Notes: generated by a model not told the origin, from the letters alone. 64,000 nt of DNA from Fusobacterium varium (GCA_900637705.1 LR134390.1:2666001-2730000); one strand, 5' to 3'. Positions 1-9,528 are shown, counted from the stretch's first letter. Program-made: numbers and translations.

Positions 1-319
1 GTCCATATTTTAATGGAATTTTTTCATCATAACTACGCATTTCTCCTTTTCCTACACGCATCTGGCAAAAAATAAAATCTGTTTTTGAATATGCTATATC
101 TGCATCTGTTGTAAATACAACTTCTACTTCTGGATAATAAGATTTTAACACAAGTCTGTCATAAGCTTCCATTTGCCCCATACGTTCATTATCTATATCA
201 TACATAATTATTTTTCTTACTGGAAATCTATCTTTGTATTCTATCAAATTTCCCAAAAGTGCAGGTACACGAGCACTTCCAGCTCCAGCTATAGTTATAA
301 TGTGTGATTTTCTTTTCAT
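1..319 (-). CDS. Family 4 glycoside hydrolase, likely 6-phospho-alpha-glucosidase (3' part beyond window)
   Basis: The first 106 codons are visible and the gene runs off the left edge. The N-terminus has a Rossmann dinucleotide site of the GH4 type (IAGAGSARVPALLGNL, about residues 10-25), then YDIDNERM and the EMRSYDEKIPLKYG stretch typical of NAD+- and Mn2+-dependent phospho-glucosidases. GH4 enzymes hydrolyse sugar phosphates delivered by the PTS, in the cytoplasm. The gene follows the alpha-glucoside-type EIICB by 28 nt and has a good AAGGAAGGGAG ribosome site, so the two are probably cotranscribed. The alpha rather than beta specificity is inferred from the DEKIPLKYG motif and the PTS neighbour. 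The metal-binding region lies outside the window. Confidence 0.8.
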   Translation of the reverse strand, partial: MKRKSHIITIAGAGSARVPALLGNLIEYKDRFPVRKIIMYDIDNERMGQMEAYDRLVLKSYYPEVEVVFTTDADIAYSKTDFIFCQMRVGKGEMRSYDEKIPLKYG

Positions 320-347
320 CTATGCTCCCTTCCTTATTTTCAATCTA

Positions 348-1900
348 TTATTTTTTTAATTTATCATCTATAGCATTTCTTACAAATTCAACTAATGGTC
401 CATAAACAATATGTATATGTTTTGGTAGAGGAAAAAATAATCCAGAATATCCTGATTTTTCTAATATTTTTTGATCTACTAATTTTGTATCTACCAAATC
501 TATTCTCAATCTTGTAATACAATTGTCCACATTAATTATGTTATTTTTTCCTCCAAGCCCTTCTATTACTATATCTGCTATTTCACTATATCTTTTTTCC
601 TTTATTAGAGTATTGTCTAATGATGGAGCATCTTCTCTACCTGGTGTCTTTATATTAAACTTTAATATAAAATATTTAAATATAAAATAAGTAGTTACTG
701 ATAATATTAATCCTACAATTATAAATGATACCCAATTTGTATCTTTATATAATAAACCAAATATAGCAAAGTCAAATATAGTTCCACGAATATATCCTAT
801 TCCTACATTTACCAGAGAAAGTGCAACTGCTCCTACTCCTATGATACAAGCATAAATAACATATAATAAAGGTGCTATGAAAACAAATGAAAACTCAAGG
901 GGTTCTGTAACATTTCCTAATAATGCTGTCATTACACATGTAATCATTAAACCTTTTACCATTTTCTTATTTTCTTTATATGCTGTATGATACATAGCAA
1001 GTGCTATTGCTGGAAAAGCAAACATTGTACATAACATTTGCTGCTGAGCCATAAATCTAGTAAGTTTTGGCATAAGTGCCCAATACTCGCTGTTAGGTCC
1101 AAGTGTAAATAGTACATGATTCATAGTTGGCACTACTCCCACATAAGTAGTTCCATCTATTACATAACTTCCTCCTGCTTCTGTAAATCTAAAAAGAGCA
1201 TTCCATAAATGATGCAATCCAAATGGTATGAATAATCTCTCTCCAGCTGCAGTAAAGAAAGGTCCAACTTTGCTAAGAAATATTACAGATAGCCCTGTTA
1301 ATCCAGTTACAAAGTACTGCCATATAAATGGCAATGTAATTCCAATTATCAGCATTATTCCCATACATATTATAGAAACTGATTTTTTTCCAGCAAAGAA
1401 AGCAAAAGCTATTGGTAATTCTAAATTATAAAATTTATCTGTTGCCCATGCTGCCACTAGTCCTGCAGCTATTCCCCCCATTGCATTTATATTCAATGTT
1501 TGAATTCCCAATACTTTTATCTGTCCCATTTGACTCATTACATTTGGTGCAGCCATATTTCCTGTTACACTCAACCATACACTCATTGATATAATTAAAA
1601 TAAGATATCCCAAAACAGAAGCAAAAACTGCTATTCCTTTATCCCTTTTGCTCATACCATATGCCACTCCCATGGCAAACATCAATGGTATATTATCAAA
1701 AACTGTTCCTGCTATAGTTCTTAAACTTACTAATGTTGTATTAATAATAGGATTTCCAAGTCCCGGAAATCTAGCAATCATATATGACTGCACAAATGCT
1801 CCTGTAACCCCTAAAATCATTCCTACTGGTGCCATTACTCCTATTGGCAGCAGCAATGATCGTCCAAATTTTTGTATTTGATCACTGTATTTTTTAACAT
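348..1900 (-). CDS. Alpha-glucoside-type PTS EIICB permease (start shifted by a one-base A-run deficit)
   Basis: About 517 aa. It has a multi-spanning EIIC domain (roughly residues 10-420) and a C-terminal EIIB domain whose phosphorylation cysteine lies in NVDNCITRLRIDL. It should import and phosphorylate an alpha-glucoside for the adjoining GH4 enzyme. The start chosen is the ATG at 1900, eight nt behind a perfect AGGAGG. This ATG is one base out of frame with the body of the gene. Adding one A to the A6 run (1890-1895, minus strand) gives MLKKYSDQIQKFG and restores the frame. The only in-frame alternative, an ATG at 1928, lies inside a terminator-like hairpin and lacks a good ribosome site. 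Confidence 0.85.
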
Positions 1901-1918
1901 TTCCCCTCCTTTTTAAAT

Positions 1919-1964
1919 AAAAAAACATGAAATTCTCTTAGTTTCCCCCCTAAGTGATTTCATG
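1919..1964 (-). terminator. Hairpin plus U-tract between rpiR and the PTS gene
   Basis: On the minus strand, arms CATGAAAT/ATTTCATG and CTTAG/CTAAG form a stem that is followed directly by seven T. It can end rpiR transcription or act as an attenuator ahead of the PTS gene. No antiterminator-binding sequence was recognised with certainty. Confidence 0.6.
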
Positions 1965-2035
1965 TTATCATATTTACATTGCAGGTACAACAAAAAACAG
2001 CTGACCTAGCACTTATATCATTACTTATGTCACTC

Positions 2036-2055
2036 AAAATGACCTAGGTCATTTT
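2036..2055. promoter_or_regulatory. Perfect 20-bp palindrome, candidate RpiR operator
   Basis: AAAATGACCTAGGTCATTTT is a perfect palindrome that spans the stop codon of the rpiR gene. A half-site-like copy, TGACCTAG, recurs at 2012-2019. It lies upstream of the PTS gene, where an RpiR-family protein could act. The operator role is inferred. Confidence 0.45.
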
Positions 2056-2781
2056 ATCTTTTAACATTGCTACTATCATTTCAACAATTAAAAACATTCC
2101 TATCCTTGAGATACTATCATTAATCTTTGTATCACTTCCTTGAGAGGCACAATAAAGCTTATAATCAGCTATATTACTTAAAGAATTTCTATCAAAACAT
2201 GTTATAGAAATAACTTTGGCTTTTCTCAATTTTGCTATATTAGCCACTTCTAATATTTTTTCAGTCTTTCCAGAAAGTGAAATCAGTATAACTATTTCAT
2301 TTATATCTAATGTTCTGCTTACTATAGATGTAAGGTTATAATCTTCCAAAAATATACATCTTATTCCTAGAGTAAGTAGAAGATGATTTAAATGAGAACC
2401 CACAGCTTTACTTGTCCCTCTAGCAGCTATATAAATTGTTCTGGCTTTTTGTATCTCTCTGACTACTCCTTTTATATCCTCTATATTTACTAAAGAAAAT
2501 GTTTTTTGAATATTGTCTTTTAATTCATTTTCTAGTTCTTCATATTTATTTTTATTTTTCTTGGGAATATTTCCGCTTTTTAAATAATACTTAAAATCTG
2601 CATATCCTAAAAATCCTAATTTTTGTGCCATATTAATAATAACCGTTTTAGAAGTTAAAGCTTCTCTGGCAAGATCAGTTATCTTCATATCTATTACTTC
2701 TTTTTGATGATTATATATATAATTAAAAACTACCTTTTCACTATTAGTTAAGTCATCAAAATATTTTGCTAATTCTACCAT
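2044..2781 (-). CDS. RpiR-family transcriptional regulator
   Basis: 245 aa. An N-terminal helix-turn-helix of the RpiR type spans about residues 15-75 (LTSKTVIINMAQKLGFLGYADF), followed by a SIS phosphosugar-binding domain at about 110-240 (TIYIAARGTSKAVGSHLNHLL and ISLSGKTEKILEVANIAK). Family members sense sugar phosphates and control nearby PTS and catabolic genes. It lies directly upstream of the EIICB and GH4 genes in the same direction, so it is the likely regulator of alpha-glucoside use. The start has the ribosome site TAGGAGA seven nt upstream. Confidence 0.85.
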   Translation of the reverse strand: MVELAKYFDDLTNSEKVVFNYIYNHQKEVIDMKITDLAREALTSKTVIINMAQKLGFLGYADFKYYLKSGNIPKKNKNKYEELENELKDNIQKTFSLVNIEDIKGVVREIQKARTIYIAARGTSKAVGSHLNHLLLTLGIRCIFLEDYNLTSIVSRTLDINEIVILISLSGKTEKILEVANIAKLRKAKVISITCFDRNSLSNIADYKLYCASQGSDTKINDSISRIGMFLIVEMIVAMLKDKMT

Positions 2782-2890
2782 ATTTTTCTCCTAAAGTATA
2801 TTTTTATTTTAATATATCATAATGTTTTTTTCTTTTTCTGAAATATTTATATCAAATTTCTTTATTCAGATATCACTACTTTAATTTTTC

Positions 2891-4219
2891 TTAAATTTCT
2901 TTTTTCTTTAAAACAAATCTATAATAAATATAAGTACATATTGGAATTAAGTATATATATGCAGCAAAAGGTATAAATCTAACACTTCCTATTCCCAACA
3001 TTGTACATGGGAGATAACATGCTATATTCCATGGAATAATTGCTGGTAATACTATTGCTGAATTCTCTATATCTTTTGCCAGCTCTATTCTCTCCACTTT
3101 CTTTTCATCATAAACCTTTTCTACAATATTTTCAGTCATTATAACTGCAATAGTCTGATTAGCTCCTACCATTCCTGTAATAATACTTACAAATATCGTA
3201 TTCCTAAATAAATCTGCTCTATTTTTCACATTCATTATTTTATTTTTCACATAATTCAATATATTTAACTGCTCAAAAATTCCAACAAGTGAACAAGAAA
3301 TAATTATAAGAATAGAAGCATTGAGCATTGATTTAACTCCACCACCCTTGATAATTTTTTCTAATGCTGTTCCATCAAACTTATAAAACCCTAAGCTTAA
3401 ATATTTTATTACACTTATAATTTCTTCTTTCTGAATAATTACAGCTATAATTGAAGCTAAAATTATACTTACTCCCATAGATATCCTCACATTTATTCTC
3501 AAAAGAGAGAAAATAACAATTGATACAACTGGTATAAATATAAACCTTATATCTAAATTATATGTACTTGAAATAAGCTCAGATATGGTGCTTTCACTTG
3601 TATTAAGAATATAGTTTTTAGATAAAAATATATAAAATAAACTTGTTAAAATATATGGAATTATCATAGATTTTACCAAATTTTTTAAATTTGAATATAT
3701 ATCTATTCCTGTAAGACTGGCTACTAAATTAGCACTAGATGAAAGGGGAGACCATCTATCTCCAAAATACATTCCTGAAATTATTGCTGCCCCTGTTATA
3801 TTAACATCTATATTACCACTTCTGGCTATTGCCATAAGGGCAATACCTATTGTACTTGCTGTGCCAAAAGAACTCCCCAAAAAGAAAGCTACTATACTTG
3901 TTATAAGAAAAGTAAAAAATATAAAAAGAGCTGGATTTATAAATTTTATTCCAAAGTATACAATCCCAGGAATTGTTCCAGAGGATAACCAACTAGCCGT
4001 TAAAGCCCCTACAAATAAAAATATTATTAAAACTACTTTAGATTTTTTACTATACTCAAGAGAAATATTTATAACAGAATCTATTGTATTATTCCTTTTC
4101 AATGCTAGCAGAGCAAACCCTGCATATACACCTAAAACTATTATTCCAAGAGTAAATTTATTCATTATGACATAAAGCAATAAAAAAAAGAATAAAAACA
4201 AAAATGCTGCTTTTTTCAT
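2891..4219 (-). CDS. nhaC: NhaC-type Na+/H+ antiporter
   Basis: 442 aa from the chosen start. It is a very hydrophobic protein of about 11-12 membrane segments with the NhaC-family signatures GMYFGDRWSPLSSSANLVAS and GMVGANQTIAVIMTENIVE. It would exchange Na+ for protons, or an organic acid pair as some NhaC relatives do, across the inner membrane. An upstream in-frame ATG exists nine codons earlier, but the ATG at 4219 sits just behind a long GGAGGAAGGAG ribosome site and was preferred. The gene is alone, between its own sigma-70 promoter and the rpiR gene downstream. The ion specificity is inferred from the family. Confidence 0.8.
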   Translation of the reverse strand: MKKAAFLFLFFFLLLYVIMNKFTLGIIVLGVYAGFALLALKRNNTIDSVINISLEYSKKSKVVLIIFLFVGALTASWLSSGTIPGIVYFGIKFINPALFIFFTFLITSIVAFFLGSSFGTASTIGIALMAIARSGNIDVNITGAAIISGMYFGDRWSPLSSSANLVASLTGIDIYSNLKNLVKSMIIPYILTSLFYIFLSKNYILNTSESTISELISSTYNLDIRFIFIPVVSIVIFSLLRINVRISMGVSIILASIIAVIIQKEEIISVIKYLSLGFYKFDGTALEKIIKGGGVKSMLNASILIIISCSLVGIFEQLNILNYVKNKIMNVKNRADLFRNTIFVSIITGMVGANQTIAVIMTENIVEKVYDEKKVERIELAKDIENSAIVLPAIIPWNIACYLPCTMLGIGSVRFIPFAAYIYLIPICTYIYYRFVLKKKEI

Positions 4220-4257
4220 ATCTCCTTCCTCCTTGAGCAAATACATATTAATGTGGT

Positions 4258-4286
4258 ATTATAATTTATTTTATCACTAAAGTCAA
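4258..4286 (-). promoter_or_regulatory. Sigma-70 promoter of nhaC
   Basis: On the minus strand TTGACT (4281-4286) and TATAAT (4258-4263) are separated by exactly 17 nt, about 40 nt upstream of the nhaC start. Confidence 0.7.
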
Positions 4287-4357
4287 TTATATTTAAGATA
4301 TAAAAAAATAAATTTCTCTTCCTGTCAGAATAACTGTAAACAATAGAATACTACAGA

Positions 4358-4425
4358 CAAAAAAAGAGGATGTAAACAACCAAAAAGCCCCATTAAGTTT
4401 CAGCTTTTGTATCATTCCTATCCTC
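4358..4425 (-). terminator. Terminator of the PTS-sulfatase operon
   Basis: Outer arms GAGGAT/ATCCTC enclose a second stem AAAAGC/GCTTTT. The hairpin is followed on the minus strand by a run of seven to eight T. It lies about 20 nt after the sulfatase stop. Confidence 0.7.
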
Positions 4426-4443
4426 AATATTTTATTGATATTT

Positions 4444-5907
4444 TTATTTAACTAATCCTAATCTTTCCCATTGCTCTTCAGGAGCATCATTTTCTTTCAA
4501 TGCTTTTGAAAGTTTTCTCTCCATCAGGTTGATAATTTCTGTATCCTTTATATCATTTATCTGTTCATAATCTTTCTTTATATCAAAGAGATGATCTTCC
4601 ATGATGTAGGAAAAATCACTTACAAGAGCATTTTTCTCAGCTGGTACTTTATAAACTGGAAAATCCACATTTTTTAGGAAATGTCCACATTCTATCTTTT
4701 CTGGAATATCTTTTCCCAGCCAGTTTCTTATTGTTGTAAGAGAAGTAGTATATTCATAACACTTTGAATTATCTCTTGCTCCCCTCATATAAGTATATTG
4801 ACCATCATAAATATTTACAGCTAATCCAAAAATTCCATAAAGCAAGGATTCTCTATTCTGTTCATTTTTTTCTACAATATTTCTAAGGGAATTTCCAGTT
4901 ACTCTATCTGGAATCTCCACTGATTGATAGTCTAAAATTGTGGGCATTAAATCTATATTCTGTGTCAACTCTGCTTTTCTTTCTCCAGCATAATTATTAT
5001 CAGGAAAATGTACTATCAAGGGAATATTAGAAAGTTCATTGTATGCTGGCATATAACTTTTTCCAAGATATTCTCTCTCTCCTAAACAATATCCATGATC
5101 TGTAGTAAATATAATCAGAGTATCATCATACATATTATTTTCCTTTAGTTTATCAATAAATCTTCCAAAATGTACATCTGACATTGTAACCAATGCTTTA
5201 TATCTTTTCTTTAAATGCTCTATAGCTTCCTTTGTTTCCACATCTATTTTTTTATATTTTGGTAAATCAAAGTGTGGCCCTTTATAATCATCATTATATA
5301 ATTCAAGATATTTTTCAGGTATATCAAATGGCTCATGTGGGTCAAAAGTTTCTACCATAAGAAAAAAATCTTTTGCATTTTTATTTTTATCTGCCCATTC
5401 CATTGCAGCATCAAAACATTTCACACTTGGAAAATCCTTTTCCTCTTTAAATTTTGTTCTGTTGCATTGATATTGTCTTTTTACATCTCCAAAATATTTT
5501 TCTGGCATATATGGATCATCTATTAACGATATCCATGGATCACTTTCCTGCCCTCTAAAAAATTCATATGTTGAAAACTGCTGACAATAGTTTTCTCCAC
5601 CAATTCTAAAGTAATGAGCGTGATCTGTTATTATATGGGATCTGATTTTTTTACTTTCCAAAACTTTTGGAAGCGTTTTATCAAATATTTCTATCGGACC
5701 CCACGATCTTTCTAAAAAATTTAATCTTCCAGTAAAAATATCTCTTCTTGCTGGCATACAAGGCATACTTCCTGTAAAATGATTTTCAAATACACAACTT
5801 TCTTCACTGAATTTTTTTATATTTTCTGTAATACAGTCTGTATTCTCATTATAGCAAGAAAGATGATCTCTCCTCAATGTATCCATCAACACTACAATTG
5901 TTCTCAT
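4444..5907 (-). CDS. Cytoplasmic S1-family sulfatase
   Basis: 487 aa. The N-terminal metal ligands lie in VVLMDTLRRDHLSCY. The formylglycine motif is C50-M-P-A-R (CxPxR), so activity needs conversion of Cys50. Further family motifs are FFLMVETFDPHEPFD and IIFTTDHGYCLGE. There is no signal peptide, which places the enzyme in the cytoplasm. It is the last gene of the mannose-family PTS operon, 21 nt after the EIIA gene, so it probably removes sulfate from a sugar phosphate brought in by that PTS. The substrate is inferred only from context; sulfated amino sugars from mucin or glycosaminoglycans are candidates. No dedicated sulfatase-maturing enzyme lies next to it. Confidence 0.85.
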   Translation of the reverse strand: MRTIVVLMDTLRRDHLSCYNENTDCITENIKKFSEESCVFENHFTGSMPCMPARRDIFTGRLNFLERSWGPIEIFDKTLPKVLESKKIRSHIITDHAHYFRIGGENYCQQFSTYEFFRGQESDPWISLIDDPYMPEKYFGDVKRQYQCNRTKFKEEKDFPSVKCFDAAMEWADKNKNAKDFFLMVETFDPHEPFDIPEKYLELYNDDYKGPHFDLPKYKKIDVETKEAIEHLKKRYKALVTMSDVHFGRFIDKLKENNMYDDTLIIFTTDHGYCLGEREYLGKSYMPAYNELSNIPLIVHFPDNNYAGERKAELTQNIDLMPTILDYQSVEIPDRVTGNSLRNIVEKNEQNRESLLYGIFGLAVNIYDGQYTYMRGARDNSKCYEYTTSLTTIRNWLGKDIPEKIECGHFLKNVDFPVYKVPAEKNALVSDFSYIMEDHLFDIKKDYEQINDIKDTEIINLMERKLSKALKENDAPEEQWERLGLVK

Positions 5908-5928
5908 AACTCCTCCAGCAAAATTTTA

Positions 5929-6333
5929 TTATTCATCATCACTGTCTTCAGCAGCTGTGCATTCATTTACATATACAATAGATTCTCTAGATTCTTCAAT
6001 CATTCTATAGATATCCTCTTTTTTTATATCCTCATCTAGTTCTGATATTACAGTAAGTATTATTGGAAGATTCATTCCACAGATTACATGGACTCTATCA
6101 CTGCAATATGGAAAAAAATTCTGAGTAACACTTCCCCCTAGTATATCTGTAAAAACAAAAACCTCATCCTCTTTTTTGACATCATCCATTATTTCTTTTA
6201 CCTGTTTATGAATATCTCCATTATCTATATAGGCACTCAATTCATAAATATCAGTAAACCCAGTAAGAAATTCAACAGTTTTTTTCATTCCAAATGCTAA
6301 TTTATTGTGTGAAGCAATAACAATTTTTTTCAA
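5929..6333 (-). CDS. PTS mannose-family EIIA component
   Basis: 134 aa. The EIIA-Man fold is shown by IVIASHNKLAFGM, with the phosphorylatable His9, and by DEVFVFTDILGGSVTQNFF. It receives phosphate from HPr and passes it to EIIB. The C-terminus is acidic (AAEDSDDE). It lies between EIID and the sulfatase in one operon with short gaps, so this is a four-polypeptide PTS with a separate EIIA. Confidence 0.9.
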   Translation of the reverse strand: MKKIVIASHNKLAFGMKKTVEFLTGFTDIYELSAYIDNGDIHKQVKEIMDDVKKEDEVFVFTDILGGSVTQNFFPYCSDRVHVICGMNLPIILTVISELDEDIKKEDIYRMIEESRESIVYVNECTAAEDSDDE

Positions 6334-6343
6334 CTTTTTCCTC

Positions 6344-7150
6344 CTAGGCTAATATCTTAAAATAAGCTGCAAACATGCTAAAAATAATGACCATTAAAAT
6401 TATTCCTGTTATTCCTATTTTTTTCATTTTTAATATCTTATAAATTCCAAAAGTTATAAGTACAGGAACTAAAGCTGGAAGTATTTTATCCAGCATAGGT
6501 TGAATTGCCATTGAAACTTCTCCATACTTTATTACCATAGGTATTTTTATATTTACAACAGAAGAAACTAATGATCCTACAACAACTAATCCTAGAATAG
6601 AAGCACATTCTGTTAATAACGCAACCTTACTTCCAAAGCTTGTTACTAATTTAATTCCCTGATTATATCCCAGATGTATAAATTTGAATCTCATAAACAT
6701 AAATGCTATATTTATAATAATCCATGCAATTACTCCAGTAGGGTTATTTTCTAAAGCCATATATCCTGCTATTGATCCAATAATTGTTGGAATAAGCACC
6801 CAGAATATTGTATCTCCCACTCCAGAAAGAGGTCCCATCAGACTTGTTTTTATATTTTGAACTATTTCTTTATCTTTTATTCCCCCATTATCTTCAATAG
6901 CTAATGTTGCTCCTAATACAAGAGGTGCAAGCCATGGCATACAATTAAAATAATTAAAATGATTCTGTATTGAGGTCTGAAGTTCATCATCATTTTTATA
7001 GATTTTTCTCAATGCTGGATATAGAGAATAAACTACAGTTCCAGCTTGTTGGTACTGATAGTTATATGTATTTACAGCCATAGGCATCCATCTCATTATA
7101 ACTTTATTCAAATCTTTTTTATCTAAAATTGCTTTAGTTTCATTATTCAT
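6344..7150 (-). CDS. PTS mannose-family EIID component
   Basis: 268 aa. It carries the EIID signatures FNCMPWLAPLVLGATLAIEDNGG and LMGPLSGVGDTIFWVLIPTI, with a long cytoplasmic N-terminal part and C-terminal membrane helices. Together with EIIC it forms the membrane channel of the transporter. Its start overlaps the end of EIIC by 8 nt, which indicates translational coupling. Confidence 0.92.
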   Translation of the reverse strand: MNNETKAILDKKDLNKVIMRWMPMAVNTYNYQYQQAGTVVYSLYPALRKIYKNDDELQTSIQNHFNYFNCMPWLAPLVLGATLAIEDNGGIKDKEIVQNIKTSLMGPLSGVGDTIFWVLIPTIIGSIAGYMALENNPTGVIAWIIINIAFMFMRFKFIHLGYNQGIKLVTSFGSKVALLTECASILGLVVVGSLVSSVVNIKIPMVIKYGEVSMAIQPMLDKILPALVPVLITFGIYKILKMKKIGITGIILMVIIFSMFAAYFKILA

Positions 7151-7933
7151 CTTCCAATCCTCCTACATTAGCAACATTATCAGACGATATTCCATTTGTT
7201 CCCATTTTACTTTGATTCTCACTATAATATTTCATTGATGCTATTAATCCTATTATAGTTACTCCTAAAATTGGGACTCCTAAGTACGCAGCAAAAAAGA
7301 ACCCAAGAAATAAATAATAAACATACTTTCTTACAGGCATATAATTCAACAGCATTGCTATTCCCACAGCTGGCAAAACCTTTCCTGCTATAGTCAAACC
7401 TGAAATAAACCATGATGGTGTTATTTCCAATATCTTATTTACTATTTCAGGCCCCATACTTATAGCCAGAAATACTGGAATTGCTGCTGTCAGTCCTGTA
7501 ATTACTGGACCTACCATCAATATTTTTATCATCTTTCCAAAATCTTTTTATTTGCATAATTTTGTGATGTACGCACTACAAATCCATTTAAAATTTTAGC
7601 AAAAACATCTAACTGAACTCCAAGCATAGCAACTGGTAATCCTATTGCAAGTCCTGCTTCCATTCCCTTTCCTGTAACAACTGCTATTGTAGTGGCTATA
7701 ATTGCAGCAGTTGAATATTCAGGAACACTGCTTCCTCCTATACTTGCTACCCCCAGTGACATTAACTGCAAAGTTCCCCCAATATAAAGAGCAGTCTGCA
7801 TATCTCCTAATATAAATCCCATTAAAAAAGCTGGTATAATGGGCCATCTCAGCCCAAAAGTCATACCATACTTATCTACAGGAACCAAAAATGCTAACAT
7901 AGTTATAATAATAACCTGCCATACTGATAACAT
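7143..7933 (-). CDS. PTS mannose-family EIIC component (split by a one-base A-run deficit)
   Basis: As sequenced it reads as two pieces: codons 1-134 (to the stop at 7529) and a second frame opening at 7532. Adding one A to the A5 run at 7545-7549 joins them as ANKKDFGKMIKILMVG and gives 263 aa, the normal EIIC length. The N-terminal part has GDMQTALYIGGTLQLMSLG, and the C-terminal part has AAIPVFLAISMGPE and LPAVGIAMLL. The product is the main sugar-translocating membrane subunit. Both halves are well conserved in type, so a sequencing error is more likely than a real pseudogene. Confidence 0.85.
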
Positions 7934-7954
7934 TTTTTGACCTCCCCTTAATTT

Positions 7955-8434
7955 TTATTTCTCTAAAAAATTTTTAAATTGTACTATTGTATCTGCTGGT
8001 ATATATTGAATCTCTATAGCAGTTCCTCTGTCATAAATTTCTCTGTATACTTTCATCTCTTCTTGTGTTACAGTTGCCTGACCTGACAATTTTATTTCAT
8101 TATTTTTTTCTGCTGTTGCCCCTATATTCAATTTAGGTACTTTTACTCCTGCATTTATTAATTCAAGTATAATTTGAGGTTTTTTTACTATTAAAAATAC
8201 TGTCTGTCCTGTATATTTCCCATTTTTATAATTAATAAGAGCTGTTTCCAGACTTATGATAGATAAAGCAGATCCAGCTGGTTTTGCCAATTTCATTCCA
8301 TTTTTTTTAAGTTCATCTCCAGCAACTTCATCATCTATTATCATGACTCTCATTGCTCCTACACTTGGTGCCCATTGTGATGCTACAATTCCATGAAGTA
8401 ATCTGTTATCAATACGAGCTAATTTTATTTCCAT
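7955..8434 (-). CDS. PTS mannose-family EIIB component
   Basis: 159 aa. The N-terminal motif ARIDNRLLHGIVASQW contains the phosphorylated histidine (His14). EIIB transfers phosphate from EIIA to the incoming sugar. It is the first gene of the operon EIIB-EIIC-EIID-EIIA-sulfatase, with the ribosome site TAGGAGGGA, and it is divergent from the DeoR-family regulator. Confidence 0.92.
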   Translation of the reverse strand: MEIKLARIDNRLLHGIVASQWAPSVGAMRVMIIDDEVAGDELKKNGMKLAKPAGSALSIISLETALINYKNGKYTGQTVFLIVKKPQIILELINAGVKVPKLNIGATAEKNNEIKLSGQATVTQEEMKVYREIYDRGTAIEIQYIPADTIVQFKNFLEK

Positions 8435-8758
8435 AAATCTCCCTCCTAAAAATATAAGTTATTTTGCTTCTTTTTAATTATTCCTCATTTTAATTTTGGT
8501 TATTTTCAACCATTTTTATTATAAAACAATTATATCACAACTTCTTTTTTGTCAATAAAAAAACTTCATTTTATCTTACATACTGTATTCATATAAAACT
8601 TATCTTACTATTGTTTTCATTTAAAATTTTAAAAATATGTTTGAATTATTTTTTATATTGGTTATTTACATTCATAAATTTGATTATTTTATGGATAGAT
8701 TTATTTATTCATTCATGTTATAATAATGTATAAATTATGTCAGGAGGGAATCTTAAAA
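8435..8758. promoter_or_regulatory. Divergent control region between the PTS operon and deoR
   Basis: About 320 nt of very AT-rich DNA without a gene. It contains the inverted repeat TGGTT-ATTTTC-AACCA (about 8502-8517), a second GGTTATTT near 8659, and several TTCAT copies near 8716. These are candidate DeoR operators. No single promoter can be picked with confidence. Confidence 0.4.
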
Positions 8759-9523
8759 ATGAGATTTAACGAAAGAAAAGCCTTAATAATAAGTACATTA
8801 AAAAAGCAACCAATACTATCTTTTCCTGAATTAGAACTACTTTTAGGAGTTTCTCCAACTACAATAAGACGTGATCTTACTACATTGGAAAAAGAAGGTA
8901 TTCTTTCACGTTTTCATGGTGGAATAAAGAAAAACAATGGAATTATCGAACAATCAATGAGTAAAAAGCAATCTTTAAATATTGAAGCAAAAAAGAAAAT
9001 TGGAAAAATAGCTGCTTCTCTAATACACCCAAATGAACTAATTTTTATAGGTTCTGGTTCTACTACTTATTATATGATTAATTATATAAAAGATACTTCC
9101 ATTACTGTAATAACAAATGGTATTCCCCATGCAGAAGCTTTAAATGCAAAAAATATTCGTGCTTTTCTATTGTGTGGTTTTTTAAAGGATAAAACTCGTT
9201 CTGTAGTTGGAAAAGAAACTAATAAATTAATTGAATCTTATCACTTTGATCAGGTATTTTCCAGTGCTAATGGAATGAATGCTGATTTTGATATTCTTTC
9301 CACTGATGAGTATGAGCATAATATAAAAAAATCTGCTGTCAGCAGAGGTAAAGTTTCATATATTATGATTGATAGTTCTAAGTTCAATAAAACTGCTATG
9401 TATACTCTTCCAAGAAATGAAAATACTTATATAATTACAGAATCACTTACTGAAGAACTTAAAAAAATTAAAAATGTTATTACTCCTTCAGAAAAAGATA
9501 ATAAAGAAAATAACCTAATATAA
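8759..9523 (+). CDS. DeoR-family transcriptional regulator
   Basis: 254 aa from the chosen ATG. The N-terminal DeoR helix-turn-helix is clear (MRFNERKALIISTLKK, then LLGVSPTTIRRDLTTLEKEG, residues about 1-55). The DeoRC sensor domain includes IFIGSGSTTYYMI and RGKVSYIMIDSSKF. Such proteins repress sugar operons and respond to a phosphorylated sugar. It is transcribed away from the mannose-family PTS-sulfatase operon, its likely target. The start at 8759 is preferred to an upstream in-frame codon because AGGAGGG lies ten nt before it. Confidence 0.88.
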   Translation: MRFNERKALIISTLKKQPILSFPELELLLGVSPTTIRRDLTTLEKEGILSRFHGGIKKNNGIIEQSMSKKQSLNIEAKKKIGKIAASLIHPNELIFIGSGSTTYYMINYIKDTSITVITNGIPHAEALNAKNIRAFLLCGFLKDKTRSVVGKETNKLIESYHFDQVFSSANGMNADFDILSTDEYEHNIKKSAVSRGKVSYIMIDSSKFNKTAMYTLPRNENTYIITESLTEELKKIKNVITPSEKDNKENNLI

Positions 9524-9528
9524 AAGAA

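Noticed and set aside
7143-7933. EIIC as two separate genes, or programmed -1 frameshifting
   Set aside because: The halves fit one 263-residue protein after a single A is added, there is no slippery heptamer with a downstream structure that I could see, and the same kind of break occurs in many unrelated genes.
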